Origin: Meiothermus sp.
GTDB lineage: Bacteria; Deinococcota; Deinococci; Deinococcales; Thermaceae
Assembly (NCBI RefSeq): GCF_026004115.1
Contig: NZ_BPIM01000001.1
Span: forward strand, 2,956,501 to 3,020,500
Reading direction: 5' to 3'
Length of the DNA: 64,000 nucleotides
The notes below the pieces were generated by a model. That model had not been told where the DNA came from. It worked only from the letters and a program-made list of their open reading frames with translations, and ran no database searches. Positions 20,988-32,722 of this stretch are shown in pieces. The first letter of the stretch is position 1; every line of letters begins with the position of its first letter. Made by a program: the position numbers and the translations under genes.

Positions 20988-21866
20988 TCAGGCCACTACC
21001 ACATTCAAGCGCCGCAGGGCCTTGATCAGGCCCCGGCCCACCAGTACCCGGGCCATGTCTTTCTTGTACTCCGCAGAGCCCCGTGCGTCGGGGTTAGGGT
21101 CGGCGATTTTGCGGGCCTCCTCGGCAGCAGCCCGGATCAGCTCGAGTGAAGGCTTCTGGCCGCGCAACAGGTTTTCGCCTTCAGCTACCCGAAGCGCCAT
21201 ATGGGCTACCGCCGTGATGCCGATACCGGCCTCTTTGATGGTTCCATCTGGGTTGAGCTCGATTTGCACGGCGGCGGCGGCGGTGGCGTAATCGCCTACC
21301 TTGCGTTCAATTTTTTCGTAGGCGCCCGAGGTGAGGGAGTTTGGCATTGGGAAACGTGCTTCTACTGCCATTTCCCCTTCGCCGATGGAGGTAGCGAAGC
21401 TGTCCACTAAAAACTGATCAATGGCTTCGACTCGAGGCCCATTTTTGCCTTGAATGACCATTTGCGCGCGAGCCGCAATGGCAGCAGCGGCCCAGTCTCC
21501 AGAGGGGTCGTTATGGCATAGCGAACCCACCACCGTACCCCGGAAACGCACGATGGGGTCGGCTACGACCCTGGAAACATCGCTGATTAGATGATACTTG
21601 CGTTGTATTTGTTCGTTGAACTCCACGTCGGTATCGCGTACCAGTGCACCCATGCGGAGCATCCCGTTTTCCTCGTGCATATACCCCAGGTTGGGGAGCT
21701 TGTTTATATCCACCAGCACGGAGGGTTGGGCCAGGCGATAGCGCATGGCCGGGATAAGGCTTTGCCCCCCGGCCAGCACTCTGGCGTCGTAGCCAAGTTC
21801 AGCCAGGTGGCTGATGGCTTCCTCGAGGGACATCGGGCGCTTGTACTCAAAGGCCGCGGGTATCAT
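20988..21866 (-). CDS. coxM: CO dehydrogenase medium (FAD) subunit CoxM
   Basis: This 292-residue FAD-binding subunit of the xanthine dehydrogenase FAD family has both flavin motifs: AGGQSLIPAMRYRLAQP (residues about 33-49) and TVVGSLCHNDPSGDW (about 110-124). It passes electrons to the quinone pool. The start is set at ATG 21866, 9 bases after GGGAGG; a TTG three codons upstream sits right against that site and is unlikely. It is the first gene of the operon, with a spaced inverted repeat about 40 bases upstream. Confidence 0.94.
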   Translation of the reverse strand: MIPAAFEYKRPMSLEEAISHLAELGYDARVLAGGQSLIPAMRYRLAQPSVLVDINKLPNLGYMHEENGMLRMGALVRDTDVEFNEQIQRKYHLISDVSRVVADPIVRFRGTVVGSLCHNDPSGDWAAAAIAARAQMVIQGKNGPRVEAIDQFLVDSFATSIGEGEMAVEARFPMPNSLTSGAYEKIERKVGDYATAAAAVQIELNPDGTIKEAGIGITAVAHMALRVAEGENLLRGQKPSLELIRAAAEEARKIADPNPDARGSAEYKKDMARVLVGRGLIKALRRLNVVVA

Positions 21867-21903
21867 GTTGTCCAACCTCCCTTTGGTTTTTTCGCTTTTG
21901 CAA

Positions 21904-21943
21904 GCATGGCCAATCTAAAACCTTGCAGTCAGATTGAGCATGC
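21904..21943 (-). promoter_or_regulatory. Spaced 13-bp inverted repeat upstream of coxM (possible operator)
   Basis: GCATGGCCAATCT (21904-21916) and AGATTGAGCATGC (21931-21943) match at 11 of 13 positions, with a 14-bp spacer. It lies 37 bases before the coxM ATG, in the divergent region shared with the MocA-like gene. It could be the site of a dimeric regulator or a leader hairpin. Confidence 0.45.
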
Positions 21944-22167
21944 TGGAGATTACAGTTTGCACCTGAGATCCGGCTTCGACCAGGCAAGGGGTTGTCTTGT
22001 GGGAGGGGCCTTGCGGATTCTGAAAGGTCAACATCCGTAGGTTGCAGAGCCTTGGCAGTGCTATTTTGATTTGTGGATCGCCTGAAAGTTTTTTACGGAA
22101 AGCCCAACCTCTTTTAGCCAGACCTACGTAACATACCCCGATCACTTTCTCGGCGAGTACCCCGTCT

Positions 22168-23067
22168 ATGCCACCGATCGACGCAATTGTGCTCTCTGCC
22201 GGCAGGGCCTCGAGGTTTGGGGTTCCCAAGTTTCTGCTGCCCGCCGGACAGGGCCATATCCTGTTGACTCGAGTTCTGGAGCATGCCCTGTACGTTGCCG
22301 ATGGGCGCATTGCGGTGGTTTTGGGGCGTGAAGCCAGGGTGGCTCGGTTTGCATTGCAACGGTGGCTGGCAACACAGCCGGGTGACCTTTCCTCGAGGGT
22401 TTTCACCGTCCTCAACCGCCACTACCGATATGGCCAGAGCACCTCGCTCAAAGCGGGTATGCGGGCACTTGCCGACGCCCAGGGAGTTCTGGTGTTTCTG
22501 GCCGACATGCCCGCAATGGAAGCGGAAAAACTCACACAGCTCAAGCGGGCCATCTACCACCGCGACCCGCAAAAGCTTGCGGTGGTGGCCAGCGAGCAGG
22601 GCCAGATACGCCCACCTGTTTTTTTGTCCAGGCAGCTATTTCCTGAAGTTCTAAAACTCAAAGGTGATCAAGGCGCTAGAGCAGTTTTGAATGCCCATCA
22701 GGAAAAGATAGAACGGGCGGAGTGGGGCTCCGGGCCCTGGTTTTTTGATATTGATGACTGGCAGACCTACCGGGAGTTGGCCTGGAAACTGGGTTGGGCC
22801 AACGAATTGTTTGTGCCTATACCCCGTGAGAAAATTTCTGCCTCGCTAATACAAGCACGGGTGGACGCGGCCCTGGCTTCAGAAACAGTGCCCTGGCTCA
22901 CGCCTGGGTTGCTGTTGCTGGTCTCGAAAAGTGATGCCCACTGGCTCGAGCTGTCCTTAAGTTATCGAGGTGTGCAGGGGGTCATTCTGGGACCTGCCCA
23001 AACACCCGCTGCTTACCTGGAACTGGTTCGTAGGGCCAGCCTGGCGGCCCTGGCAGCAAATAAATAA
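22168..23067 (+). CDS. MocA/MobA-like molybdopterin nucleotidyltransferase
   Basis: This 299-residue protein begins DAIVLSAGRASRFGVPKFLLP, the nucleotide-binding motif of the MobA/MocA fold, and has FLADMPAM at the metal-binding position (MocA has ADMP, MobA ADQP). MocA attaches CMP to molybdopterin, giving the cytosine dinucleotide form used by CODH-type enzymes. Divergent placement next to coxM supports this role. The C-terminal about 100 residues do not match the short MocA proteins and are unassigned. The start at 22168 has no strong Shine-Dalgarno. Confidence 0.8.
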   Translation: MPPIDAIVLSAGRASRFGVPKFLLPAGQGHILLTRVLEHALYVADGRIAVVLGREARVARFALQRWLATQPGDLSSRVFTVLNRHYRYGQSTSLKAGMRALADAQGVLVFLADMPAMEAEKLTQLKRAIYHRDPQKLAVVASEQGQIRPPVFLSRQLFPEVLKLKGDQGARAVLNAHQEKIERAEWGSGPWFFDIDDWQTYRELAWKLGWANELFVPIPREKISASLIQARVDAALASETVPWLTPGLLLLVSKSDAHWLELSLSYRGVQGVILGPAQTPAAYLELVRRASLAALAANK

Positions 23068-23265
23068 GCGCAGGATTGCCAATACCTTGCAGAAGGATTT
23101 GTTGAAGCCTTCTGTAGCGCAAGCCGGGCCATTACATGCCGTAAGAGCATTTATCACAGCCTGCCAGTGCTTCAGGTCGTAGACTGGGCCTTAGGGAAGA
23201 CATGGTGCATAAGGTGAATAAGCATGGCCCCACCTGGGTACGCCAACCCAAGGTTTATTTAAGCC

Positions 23266-23292
23266 TTGACAACCTCCATCAAGGATTAGCAT
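23266..23292 (+). promoter_or_regulatory. Promoter of the TPR/HD-GYP/GGDEF gene
   Basis: Consensus TTGACA (23266-23271) and TAGCAT (23287-23292), spacer 15 bp. The -10 ends 7 bases before the first GTG, as in leaderless genes. Confidence 0.5.
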
Positions 23293-23299
23293 AGAGGCC

Positions 23300-25966
23300 G
23301 TGGTGGTGCAGCGCGATACCGACCCAACAACCGCCGTTTCGATGTCTGCGCTGTCAAGCATCGAATCTTTGCTACGAGAATCCGAGGCGTGCCTGGCCCA
23401 GGCACCCCAGGAAGCATCCCGTCTGGCTCAGGAAGCCAGAACCCTGGCTCAGCTGCATCAGGTGCTATCGCTCGAGGTTCAAGCCTCTTTCACCCTGGCC
23501 AGGGCTCTTCATTCGCTGGGACAACTGGGCGAGGCTGTCCAGATGGCCCAGGCAGGTGTAGGGCTGGCATCCACATTCGATGAACCCACGCTCAGGCTCG
23601 AGGGTTTGCGGCTATCCGCCACCATTTTGCGAGAGCAGGGCGACCTCAACCAGGCCTCGAGCTACCTCGACGAGGCCGCTTTGCTGGCCCAGCAAGCCAA
23701 TCTACCCGCTGCCGAGGCCGACTGCCTCAACCAGCAGGCCGGAATCCATCACTCCAGGGCCGAGTATGCCCAGGCTCTGGACAAGCTCACTAAAGCCCTC
23801 ACGCTCATGCGAATCCAGGGCAATCAAGTTGCCGAGGCCAATGTCCTCAACAATATCGGAATCCTGCGCACCGAACTGGGGCAGTATCCGCTGGCCCTCG
23901 AGGCATTTCTGGAGGCCTATCAACTGTACCGCCACGAAGGGCATAGCCCTCGCAACCGGGCGGGCAACCTGGCTTCCATTGGCAATCTCTACATGGAAAT
24001 GGGAAATTTCCAACAGGCCGACCGATACTACGAGCTGGCCCTGGCCGAGATCCGCCGCACCCAGGAGAGATTTATCGAATTGCAGATTCTGCAGCTAATC
24101 GCGGAACTGGCCTTCAAGCGCCAGGATTACGCCAGGGCCAGGGATACGCACCAGGGTGTAGTAGTAGCCAGCAAAGAGTTGGGGCTGGAACGGATTTTGC
24201 TTACCTCATTAGAAGGGCTGGCCAAGGCGCAGATGGCGCTGGGTGAGCCCCAGGTTGCCACCCAGACGCTGTTGGAAGTGCTGGAACTGGCCCGCTCTAA
24301 AGACTGGCGTGCCACCGTTCTGGACGTACTGCTCAGCCTGGGGGAGGTCTGCGTCGAACTGAAGGATCTGCGCCAGGCACAGGAGTACGGCTTGGAAGCC
24401 CTGGAACTCTCACGTCAGGCCGAGCGTAAACGCAGTACCTACCTGGCCCACCGCCTGCTGGCACGGGTGCACCGTGCAAGCGGGGAATATCTCCAGGCCA
24501 TCGAACACCTGGAGGAGTACCATCGCCTCGAGCGGGAAGTCTTCAACGAGGAAAGCGAGCGCCAGCGCCAGACCTTGATGAACCACCTCGAGCTCGAGCG
24601 GGTGCGTAACGAGGCGGAAAGCTTGCGGCTGAGAACCGAACTCGAGCGCCAGGCTCGCGAAGAGGCCCAGGCCAAGGTCTTCCAGCGCACCCAGGAGCTC
24701 GAGTTTGCCCAGCTCGAAATTGTTTCTCGCCTGGCCCTAGCCGCCGAGTTCCGCGACGATGCCACCGGCGAGCACACCTACCGGGTAGGCCGCAACGCGG
24801 CCATGATTGCTAAGGAACTCGGCTGGCCCCAGCACGAAGTCGAAACCCTGCGCCTGGCTGCGCGCTTGCATGATGTGGGCAAAATCGGAATCCCGGACGC
24901 GATTTTGCTAAAGCGGGATCGCCTGACGGTGGGTGAGTACGAGCTGATGAAAGACCACACCACTATTGGCGCGCGTATCCTGTCTGGGGGACGCTCCAAA
25001 ATTCTTCGACTGGCGGAAGAAATTGCCCTGTCGCACCACGAACACTTTGATGGCAGCGGTTATCCACGTGGGTTGGTTGGGGATAGCATTCCCATGTCTG
25101 GGCGTATCGTGGCGGTGGCTGACGTGCTGGATGCCCTTACCCACGAGCGCCCCTATAAGCGGGCCTGGTCGGTGGCTGAAGCGCTGGCGGAGATCAAGCG
25201 TCAGAGCGGACGGCAATTCGATCCGACCGTGGTCGAGGCTTGCCTGGCGGTCTTTGCGGTAGTCACCGCCGATGTGGAAGAGCATATGCAGCGCCTGGAC
25301 TCCGACCTTTCGCTCTCGGTACAGCTGGAGAAAGCCCAACTGGGCTGGGTGGATGAAGAAATCGAGCAGCTCAAGCAAAACTTTGAGCAGTTGCTGGCTG
25401 AGCGCACCCGCGAACTCGAGCAAGCTCGCCGTGAAGCCCAGGTACTGGCCCGTCGCATGGAGATGATGGCGCATACCGACGTACTGACCGGTCTGGGCAA
25501 CCGCCGTGCCTTTGAGTCGGACCTCGAGAGTGAGGTAGCGCGTGCGCAGCGGGTCGGTTACTCGCTCAGTGTGCTGGCCCTGGATGTTGATACCCTCAAG
25601 CAGCTCAACGACTCCGAAGGCCACGAACGCGGGGATGCTTTGCTGCGTACCTTCGCGCAGGCCATGCAAGAGTGCTTTTTCGAGCTGGGGCGGGTGTACC
25701 GAATCGGCGGAGATGAATATGCTGCCATTCTGCCCTATGTAGATGCACGCCACCAGGCCGAGATTCTGAGCCGGATTGAAACGGCTATACTCAATACCAA
25801 GAGCCAGGGTTTTCCAACGGCCAGCGTTAGCTCCGGAATGGCTTCTATGCCCGATGAGGCTACCTCCGATGGCGACCTGGTACGGCTTTCTGACCAGCGC
25901 ATGTACCAGGACAAGCTCGAGCGCCGCAGGGCCCGTGAAGCCAATCCCAATTCAACACGCGACTAA
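23300..25966 (+). CDS. TPR-HD-GYP-GGDEF cyclic-di-GMP turnover protein
   Basis: This 888-residue cytoplasmic protein has a TPR array (about residues 20-410), a coiled coil (about 415-470), an HD-GYP phosphodiesterase domain with [11 protein letters not shown] and [14 protein letters not shown], a second short coiled coil, and a C-terminal diguanylate cyclase domain with [10 protein letters not shown] and GGDEY in place of GGDEF. No RxxD inhibitory site precedes GGDEY. Both the degrading and synthesising catalytic motifs look intact, so the protein may switch under control of the TPR partner. Three GTG codons in a row (23300, 23303, 23306) compete as start. It is monocistronic. Confidence 0.9.
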   Translation: MVVQRDTDPTTAVSMSALSSIESLLRESEACLAQAPQEASRLAQEARTLAQLHQVLSLEVQASFTLARALHSLGQLGEAVQMAQAGVGLASTFDEPTLRLEGLRLSATILREQGDLNQASSYLDEAALLAQQANLPAAEADCLNQQAGIHHSRAEYAQALDKLTKALTLMRIQGNQVAEANVLNNIGILRTELGQYPLALEAFLEAYQLYRHEGHSPRNRAGNLASIGNLYMEMGNFQQADRYYELALAEIRRTQERFIELQILQLIAELAFKRQDYARARDTHQGVVVASKELGLERILLTSLEGLAKAQMALGEPQVATQTLLEVLELARSKDWRATVLDVLLSLGEVCVELKDLRQAQEYGLEALELSRQAERKRSTYLAHRLLARVHRASGEYLQAIEHLEEYHRLEREVFNEESERQRQTLMNHLELERVRNEAESLRLRTELERQAREEAQAKVFQRTQELEFAQLEIVSRLALAAEFRDDATGEHTYRVGRNAAMIAKELGWPQHEVETLRLAARLHDVGKIGIPDAILLKRDRLTVGEYELMKDHTTIGARILSGGRSKILRLAEEIALSHHEHFDGSGYPRGLVGDSIPMSGRIVAVADVLDALTHERPYKRAWSVAEALAEIKRQSGRQFDPTVVEACLAVFAVVTADVEEHMQRLDSDLSLSVQLEKAQLGWVDEEIEQLKQNFEQLLAERTRELEQARREAQVLARRMEMMAHTDVLTGLGNRRAFESDLESEVARAQRVGYSLSVLALDVDTLKQLNDSEGHERGDALLRTFAQAMQECFFELGRVYRIGGDEYAAILPYVDARHQAEILSRIETAILNTKSQGFPTASVSSGMASMPDEATSDGDLVRLSDQRMYQDKLERRRAREANPNSTRD

Positions 25967-25976
25967 AGCGAAGGGG

Positions 25977-26005
25977 TTGACAGAGCTTCCCTACCTCTCT
26001 AAACT
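25977..26005 (+). promoter_or_regulatory. Promoter of the metY-metX leader
   Basis: TTGACA (25977-25982), 17-bp spacer, TAAACT (26000-26005). Transcription would start about 35 bases before the SAM riboswitch; a GC-rich hairpin (CCGCGCCGGGGCGCGG) lies between. Confidence 0.8.
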
Positions 26006-26045
26006 CACCTTTATCCGCGCCGGGGCGCGGCCACAAATAAGCAAG

Positions 26046-26226
26046 TTCTTTTATCCAGAGCGGCGGAGGGAATCGGCCCAGTGAAGTCGCAGCAACCCAC
26101 AAAAGAGCTTTTGTTCATGACCAAAAGTTTTTTTGCAAGGTGCTAATTCCGGCTCGACTGCTGAATGTTGTAGGCACACAACGTTCGAGACTTGGCATAG
26201 TCTGGCAGTCGAGAAAGATAAGAGAA
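26046..26226 (+). promoter_or_regulatory. SAM-I (S-box) riboswitch
   Basis: P1 is formed by TTCTTTTATC (26046-26055) and GATAAGAGAA (26217-26226). Conserved core pieces follow in order: GGAGGGAATCGGCCCA with GTGAAG, GCAACCC, and AAGGTGCTAATTCC, then a variable P4 hairpin and the GAGAAAGATAAGAGA closing segment. SAM-I riboswitches switch off methionine and SAM genes when SAM is abundant. metY and metX directly downstream fit exactly. The assignment is by motif recognition only. Confidence 0.88.
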
Positions 26227-26272
26227 GGGAATGCACGCATCGTGACCCCCTTCCGGCCATAAAAGAACGCCT

Positions 26273-27635
<1,363 letters not shown>

Positions 27636-27681
27636 TGCGTTCCAGTAGGGCGCTGCAGGGTTTGTGGAGAGGAAGGCTGCC

Positions 27682-28821
27682 ATGACCGACTTGCTGGTAC
27701 AAGAGGCCTGGGGCGACCACGAGGCCTTGTTGATCAAGCCACCCAAGAGTCGGGGCCGGGTGCCCCCACCGGTGCCGGCTCAGGCCCTGGTTGCGGGTGG
27801 TTTTCGCCTCGAGTACGGCGGAGCCCTGCCGGAGTTGCTCATGCGCTACGAGACCTACGGACAACTCAACCTCGACCGCAGCAACGCGGTGCTGGTGTTT
27901 CATGCCTGGACGGGCTCGGCGCACCTGGCCGGCACCTACACCAAGGAGACCCTCAGCAGTCTGCCCAGGCTCGACCAGGCTTTTGGGCCCGATGGTTGGT
28001 GGGACGAGCTGGCGGGGCCAGGTCGAATGCTCGATACCGAGAAGTATTTTGTGATTTGCGCCAACCATATTGGTAGTTGTTACGGCTCTACCGGCCCGCT
28101 TTCGCTTAATCCAGCCACAGGTCGCCCTTATGGCCCCGATTTTCCTAAACTCACTGTGCGTGACCTGGCCCGCGCCCAGGCCAAACTTCTGGACTTCCTG
28201 GGCATCGAAAAGGTCACCCTGCTGGGGGGTAGCTTGGGCGGTATGGTGGCCCTCGAGTTTGCCCTTCTTTATCCACACCGGGTCAATCAACTGGTGGTTC
28301 TGGCGGCCCCTCCCTTGCATAGCCCCTGGGCCCGCGCCTTCAATCGGCTCTCGAGGGAGGCGGTGCTGATCGACCCCGGTTACCAGGGGGGCCGCTACAC
28401 CGAGCAGCCACTGGGTTTGCAGCTCGGTAGGGCCCTGGCCATGCTTTCCTTCCGTTCACCCGACTCCTTCCGGCTGCGCTGGCAGCATCACCCCGAGCGT
28501 GGCGAAAGCTACGTGCTGTACCAGGGGGAGAAGTTCGCCCGGCGGTTCGATGCGAATGCCTATCTGGTGCTTTCCGAGGTTATGGACACCCACGATGTGG
28601 GCCGGGGGCGGGGTGGGGTCGAGGCGGCTTTGAAGCAGCTTCGGAGTATCCCAAGCTTGTTTGTGGGCATCAACTCCGACGTCCTTTACACTGCCCAGGA
28701 GGTTCGGGAGATGGCTGCTTTGAGCGGAGCTATCTACCGCGAGATTCACAGCCCACATGGTCATGACGCCTTTCTAATTGAAACGGATCAGGTTGAGCGT
28801 ATTCTGGGCGATTTCCTGTAA
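27682..28821 (+). CDS. metX: Homoserine O-acetyltransferase MetX
   Basis: This 379-residue alpha/beta-hydrolase-fold acyltransferase makes O-acetylhomoserine, the substrate of MetY. It has the nucleophile Ser184 in GGSLGGM, the catalytic Asp in NSDVLY and His in HGHDAF. Substrate-binding FHAWTGSAH and the GPDGWWDELAGPG segment match the family. The start is set at the ATG at 27682 after GAGAGGAAGG. It forms an operon with metY under the SAM riboswitch. Confidence 0.96.
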   Translation: MTDLLVQEAWGDHEALLIKPPKSRGRVPPPVPAQALVAGGFRLEYGGALPELLMRYETYGQLNLDRSNAVLVFHAWTGSAHLAGTYTKETLSSLPRLDQAFGPDGWWDELAGPGRMLDTEKYFVICANHIGSCYGSTGPLSLNPATGRPYGPDFPKLTVRDLARAQAKLLDFLGIEKVTLLGGSLGGMVALEFALLYPHRVNQLVVLAAPPLHSPWARAFNRLSREAVLIDPGYQGGRYTEQPLGLQLGRALAMLSFRSPDSFRLRWQHHPERGESYVLYQGEKFARRFDANAYLVLSEVMDTHDVGRGRGGVEAALKQLRSIPSLFVGINSDVLYTAQEVREMAALSGAIYREIHSPHGHDAFLIETDQVERILGDFL

Positions 28822-28830
28822 ACAGAGGCC

Positions 28831-28981
28831 CGTTGGACAAAACCCCATCTTCCTCCCCCAACGGGGGAGGCTAGGTGGGGGCATAACACCCAGAGAGGCC
28901 ACCTACCTGCGGGCATTTTTCAACACCAAACGTCTGAAGTGCCCCTGGCTGAGGTTTGCGAGGTTTCACGCACCGACCCTG
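28831..28981 (+). mobile_element. Family B MITE-like element, copy with degraded left end
   Basis: From about 28843 to 28981 the sequence closely follows 45233-45395, including the CTCCCCC/GGGGGAG hairpin, the central block CCACCTACCTGCGGGCATTT and the right end CACCGACCCTG. The left terminal repeat is shortened and no target duplication is seen. The hairpin may also serve as a terminator after metX. Confidence 0.75.
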
Positions 28982-29061
28982 CCTAGGGGCCATACGTACT
29001 CCTCAAATATCTCATCTTGTGCTACTATTTTGCACAGCAGCTTGAAGATTCAGGGTGCTTA

Positions 29062-29278
29062 TTGCGTTTATGTGCGCTAATGTGCTAGCATGATATTTGT
29101 GTTTTGTGGCCTGCACCCCTGGTGTGTTCCACAAAAAGCGTAAGAATCAGCCGCCGCAGGGAACTTTTTCGCCTGCGGAAGAACCCTGTTAGCTTACGAA
29201 AACCCCCCACAAGGCCCAGAGCAAGCTGGATCCGTGCTTGAAAGTGCGGAGAAGAGCCACGGGTTATGAGGTGTTTTG
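29062..29278 (+). promoter_or_regulatory. rpoBC promoter and structured leader
   Basis: TTGCGT (29062-29067), 18-bp spacer, TAGCAT (29086-29091) with TGC just upstream of the -10. The leader of about 180 bases contains nested pairings CGTAAG/CTTACG (29139/29193) and CCGCAGG/CCTGCGG (29154/29172), with an alternative CAGGG/CCCTG. The function of the leader is unknown. Confidence 0.5.
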
Positions 29279-32200
29279 ATGAAGATAGAGCGGTTCGGCA
29301 AGATTACAGAAGTTATTCCCCTCCCACCCCTCACCGAAATCCAGGTTGATTCCTTCACCAAAGCCTTACAGGCCCATGTTCCCGCCTCCAAGCGGGAAGC
29401 CATTGGCCTACAAGCCGCCTTCAAGGAGACCTTCCCCATCGAAGAAGGGGAGAAGGGGCGGGGGCTGGTGCTGGATTTCCTCGAGTACCGACTGGGCGAC
29501 CCGCCTTTCAGTCAGGATGAGTGCCGGGAGAAAGACCTGACCTATCAGGCCCCGCTGTACGCCAAGTTGCTGCTGGTGCACAAGGACACCGGCTTGCTTA
29601 AAGAAGACGAGGTCTTCCTGGGCGACCTTCCCCTTATGACCGAAGATGGCTCGTTTATCGTCAATGGGGCTGATCGGGTGATCGTTTCGCAGATTCACCG
29701 CTCGCCAGGGGTATACTTCACCGCCGACCAGACCCGCCCTGGTAAATATGTGGCCTCGGTCATTCCCTTGCCCAAGCGGGGCCCCTGGATCGACCTCGAG
29801 TTCGAGCAGTCTGGCGTGGTGGTGATGAAGGTCAACAAGAAGAAGTTCCCGCTGGCGCTTCTTCTAAAGGTTTTGGGCTTCACCGCCGAAACCCTCAGCA
29901 AGGAACTCTCGGCCTACCCCGACCTGCTTCCGGGTCTATTGGAAGCCCAGTACCGAGGCAACAAAGCCCTCGAGATGGGCGTGGACGAAGCGCTGCTCAA
30001 ACTCTTCACCGAGTTGCGCCCCGGCGACCCGCCCAAGCGCGACAAGGCCATCACCTACCTGCACTCGCTGCTCTCTGACCCGCGCCGCTACGACCTGGGG
30101 GAGGCAGGCAAGTACAAAGCCCAGCAAAAACTGGGCATCAAGCTCTCGGGCCGCATGCTCATCAAATTTGAGAACGGCGAGTTCAAGGACGAAGGCCTGC
30201 TGCCGGTGCTCAAATACCTCTTTGCCCTGCAAAGCGGTGAACCCGGCTACGAAGCCGACGATATTGACCACCTGGGCAACCGTCGCATTCGCACTGTGGG
30301 CGAGCTTTTGGCCGACCAGTTCCGGGTAGGTCTTTCGCGCCTGGCCCGCGGCGTGCGCGAGCGCATGCTCCTTGGTACACCCGAAAGCGCCACCCCGGCT
30401 AAGCTGGTCAATAACCGCCCCCTGGTAGCCGCCATTCGCGAGTTCTTTGGGCGCAGCCAGTTGAGTCAGTTCAAAGACCAGACCAACCCCCTCTCGGAAT
30501 TGCGCCACAAGCGGCGTATTTCAGCGCTGGGCCCAGGCGGTCTGACCCGGGAACGGGCGGGTTTCGATGTGCGCGACGTGCACCGCACCCACTATGGGCG
30601 CATCTGCCCCATCGAGACGCCCGAGGGCGCCAACATCGGCCTGATCTCCTCGCTGGCTTCGTTTGGTCGTATCAACGATCTGGGCTTCATCCTGACCCCC
30701 TACCGCAAGGTGGAAAACGGCAGGGTGACCGATAAGGTCGATTTCATGACCGCCACCGAGGAAGACCGCTTTGCCATTGCCCAGGCCAATACCCCCCTCA
30801 AACCCGATGGGCATTTCGATACCCAGCAGGTGGTGGTGCGCAAGAAGGGCGAGCCCATCGTGATGCGTCCTGAAGAAGTCGAATACATGGACGTTTCGCC
30901 CAAGCAGATTTTCTCGGTCAACACCAACCTGATTCCCTTCCTCGAGCACGACGATGCCAACCGCGCCCTGATGGGCTCCAACATGCAAGCCCAGGCGGTG
31001 CCCCTGCTGCGAGCTCAAAGCCCGGTGGTTATGACCGGCGTGGAAGAGCGGGTGGTGCGTGACTCCCTCACCTCGCTTTACTCCCATGTGGATGGCGTGG
31101 TGGAGTATGTGGATGGTTCCAAGATTCACATCCGAGGTGAGGATAAGGGACTGTACGAGTTCAACCTGCGCCGCTTCACCCGCTCCAACCAGGGCACCGC
31201 TCTTGATCAACGTCCCCGGGTCTCCAAGGGTCAGAAGGTCAAAAAAGGCGACCTCCTCGCCGACGGTCCCGCCTCCGACGAAGGCCGCCTGGCCCTCGGG
31301 CAAAATGTACTCCTGGCCATCATGCCCTTCGATGGCTACAACTACGAGGACGCCATTGTTATTTCCGAAGACCTTCTGCGCCGCGACTTCTACACCTCGG
31401 TGCACATCGAACGCTACGAGATCGAGGCCCGCGACACCAAGCTAGGCCCCGAGCGTGTTACCCGGGACATTCCCAACCTTTCCGAAGCTGCTTTGCGCGA
31501 CCTCGACGAAGACGGGGTGGTGCGAATTGGCGCTGAGGTCAAGGCGGGTGATATTCTGGTGGGCCGTACGAGCTTCAAGGGTGAGACAGAGCCCACCCCC
31601 GAAGAGCGTCTTTTGCGCAGTATCTTCGGTGAAAAGGCCCGCGATGTGAAGGATACCTCCCTGCGGGTGCCTCCCGGCGAGGGGGGCATTGTGGTGCGCA
31701 CCCTGCGCTTACGTCGGGGCGACCCTGGGGTGGAGCTCAAGCCCGGTGTGCGAGAGGTAGTACGGGTGTATGTGGCCCAGAAGCGTAAGCTGCAAGTGGG
31801 CGACAAGCTGGCCAACCGCCACGGCAACAAGGGCGTAGTTTCCAAGATTCTACCCCCCGAAGACATGCCGCACATGCCCGATGGTACCCCGGTAGACATC
31901 GTGCTCAACCCACTGGGCGTTCCCAGCCGCATGAACCTGGGGCAGATTCTGGAAACGCACCTGGGATTGGCCGGCTATGAGCTTGGCCTCAAGTTTATTA
32001 CTCCGGTGTTTGACGGCATCGCCGAAAGTGAAATTAAGGAGATGCTGGGCAAGGCCTTCGACAAGAAGTGGGAGGCCCGTACCAAAGCCGGTTTTGGCCT
32101 TGACAACCGCGAGCGGGAAGTGCTGGCCAGAGCCGCCAAGCTGGGCCTTGTGGACGGTACGAAAGACCCCGCCGAACAGTTACGCGAAGTGGCTCAACAG

Positions 32201-32653
32201 GGCAAGAGCGTGCTGTATGACGGACGTACCGGTGAGCCCATCGAAAGCCCCATTGTGGTGGGAGTGATGTACATCATGAAGCTTTACCACATGGTCGAGG
32301 ACAAAATGCACGCCCGCTCGACGGGCCCTTACTCTCTCATTACCCAGCAGCCCCTGGGCGGCAAGGCGCAGTTCGGGGGTCAGCGCTTTGGGGAGATGGA
32401 GGTGTGGGCGCTGGAGGCCTACGGTGCGGCGCACACGCTGCAAGAAATCCTCACCATCAAGTCCGACGATATTGAGGGTCGAAACGCGGCATATGAGGCC
32501 GTGGTCAAAGGTGAAGATGTGCCCGAGGCCAGCGTACCGGAAAGCTTCAGGGTGCTGGTGAAGGAATTGCAGTCGCTGGGCCTGGATGTCGAGACCTACG
32601 ACGAGAATGCCAGGAATCTAGACATCTTTGAAGGGTTGGCTAGCCGCCGATGA
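29279..32653 (+). CDS. rpoB: RNA polymerase beta subunit
   Basis: This 1124-residue protein is about the size of the Thermus beta subunit. It carries the rifampicin-pocket region [20 protein letters not shown] with wild-type-like residues, and the active-site segments [13 protein letters not shown] and [18 protein letters not shown]. The start at ATG 29279 follows GAGGTG; the TTG one codon before is unlikely. rpoC follows after 69 bases. No rplJ-rplL genes precede it, as in Thermus. Confidence 0.98.
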   Translation: MKIERFGKITEVIPLPPLTEIQVDSFTKALQAHVPASKREAIGLQAAFKETFPIEEGEKGRGLVLDFLEYRLGDPPFSQDECREKDLTYQAPLYAKLLLVHKDTGLLKEDEVFLGDLPLMTEDGSFIVNGADRVIVSQIHRSPGVYFTADQTRPGKYVASVIPLPKRGPWIDLEFEQSGVVVMKVNKKKFPLALLLKVLGFTAETLSKELSAYPDLLPGLLEAQYRGNKALEMGVDEALLKLFTELRPGDPPKRDKAITYLHSLLSDPRRYDLGEAGKYKAQQKLGIKLSGRMLIKFENGEFKDEGLLPVLKYLFALQSGEPGYEADDIDHLGNRRIRTVGELLADQFRVGLSRLARGVRERMLLGTPESATPAKLVNNRPLVAAIREFFGRSQLSQFKDQTNPLSELRHKRRISALGPGGLTRERAGFDVRDVHRTHYGRICPIETPEGANIGLISSLASFGRINDLGFILTPYRKVENGRVTDKVDFMTATEEDRFAIAQANTPLKPDGHFDTQQVVVRKKGEPIVMRPEEVEYMDVSPKQIFSVNTNLIPFLEHDDANRALMGSNMQAQAVPLLRAQSPVVMTGVEERVVRDSLTSLYSHVDGVVEYVDGSKIHIRGEDKGLYEFNLRRFTRSNQGTALDQRPRVSKGQKVKKGDLLADGPASDEGRLALGQNVLLAIMPFDGYNYEDAIVISEDLLRRDFYTSVHIERYEIEARDTKLGPERVTRDIPNLSEAALRDLDEDGVVRIGAEVKAGDILVGRTSFKGETEPTPEERLLRSIFGEKARDVKDTSLRVPPGEGGIVVRTLRLRRGDPGVELKPGVREVVRVYVAQKRKLQVGDKLANRHGNKGVVSKILPPEDMPHMPDGTPVDIVLNPLGVPSRMNLGQILETHLGLAGYELGLKFITPVFDGIAESEIKEMLGKAFDKKWEARTKAGFGLDNREREVLARAAKLGLVDGTKDPAEQLREVAQQGKSVLYDGRTGEPIESPIVVGVMYIMKLYHMVEDKMHARSTGPYSLITQQPLGGKAQFGGQRFGEMEVWALEAYGAAHTLQEILTIKSDDIEGRNAAYEAVVKGEDVPEASVPESFRVLVKELQSLGLDVETYDENARNLDIFEGLASRR

Positions 32654-32722
32654 TGATGCGGTTCACTAGCCAGCAACTACCACTCGGCCTATGACTTGAG
32701 ACACAAGTTCACGGAGTGAACG

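Noticed and set aside
28843-28981. Short plus-strand frame 28778-29080 through the family B element
   Set aside because: It runs from the end of metX through a mobile repeat; the repeat copies do not keep a common frame.
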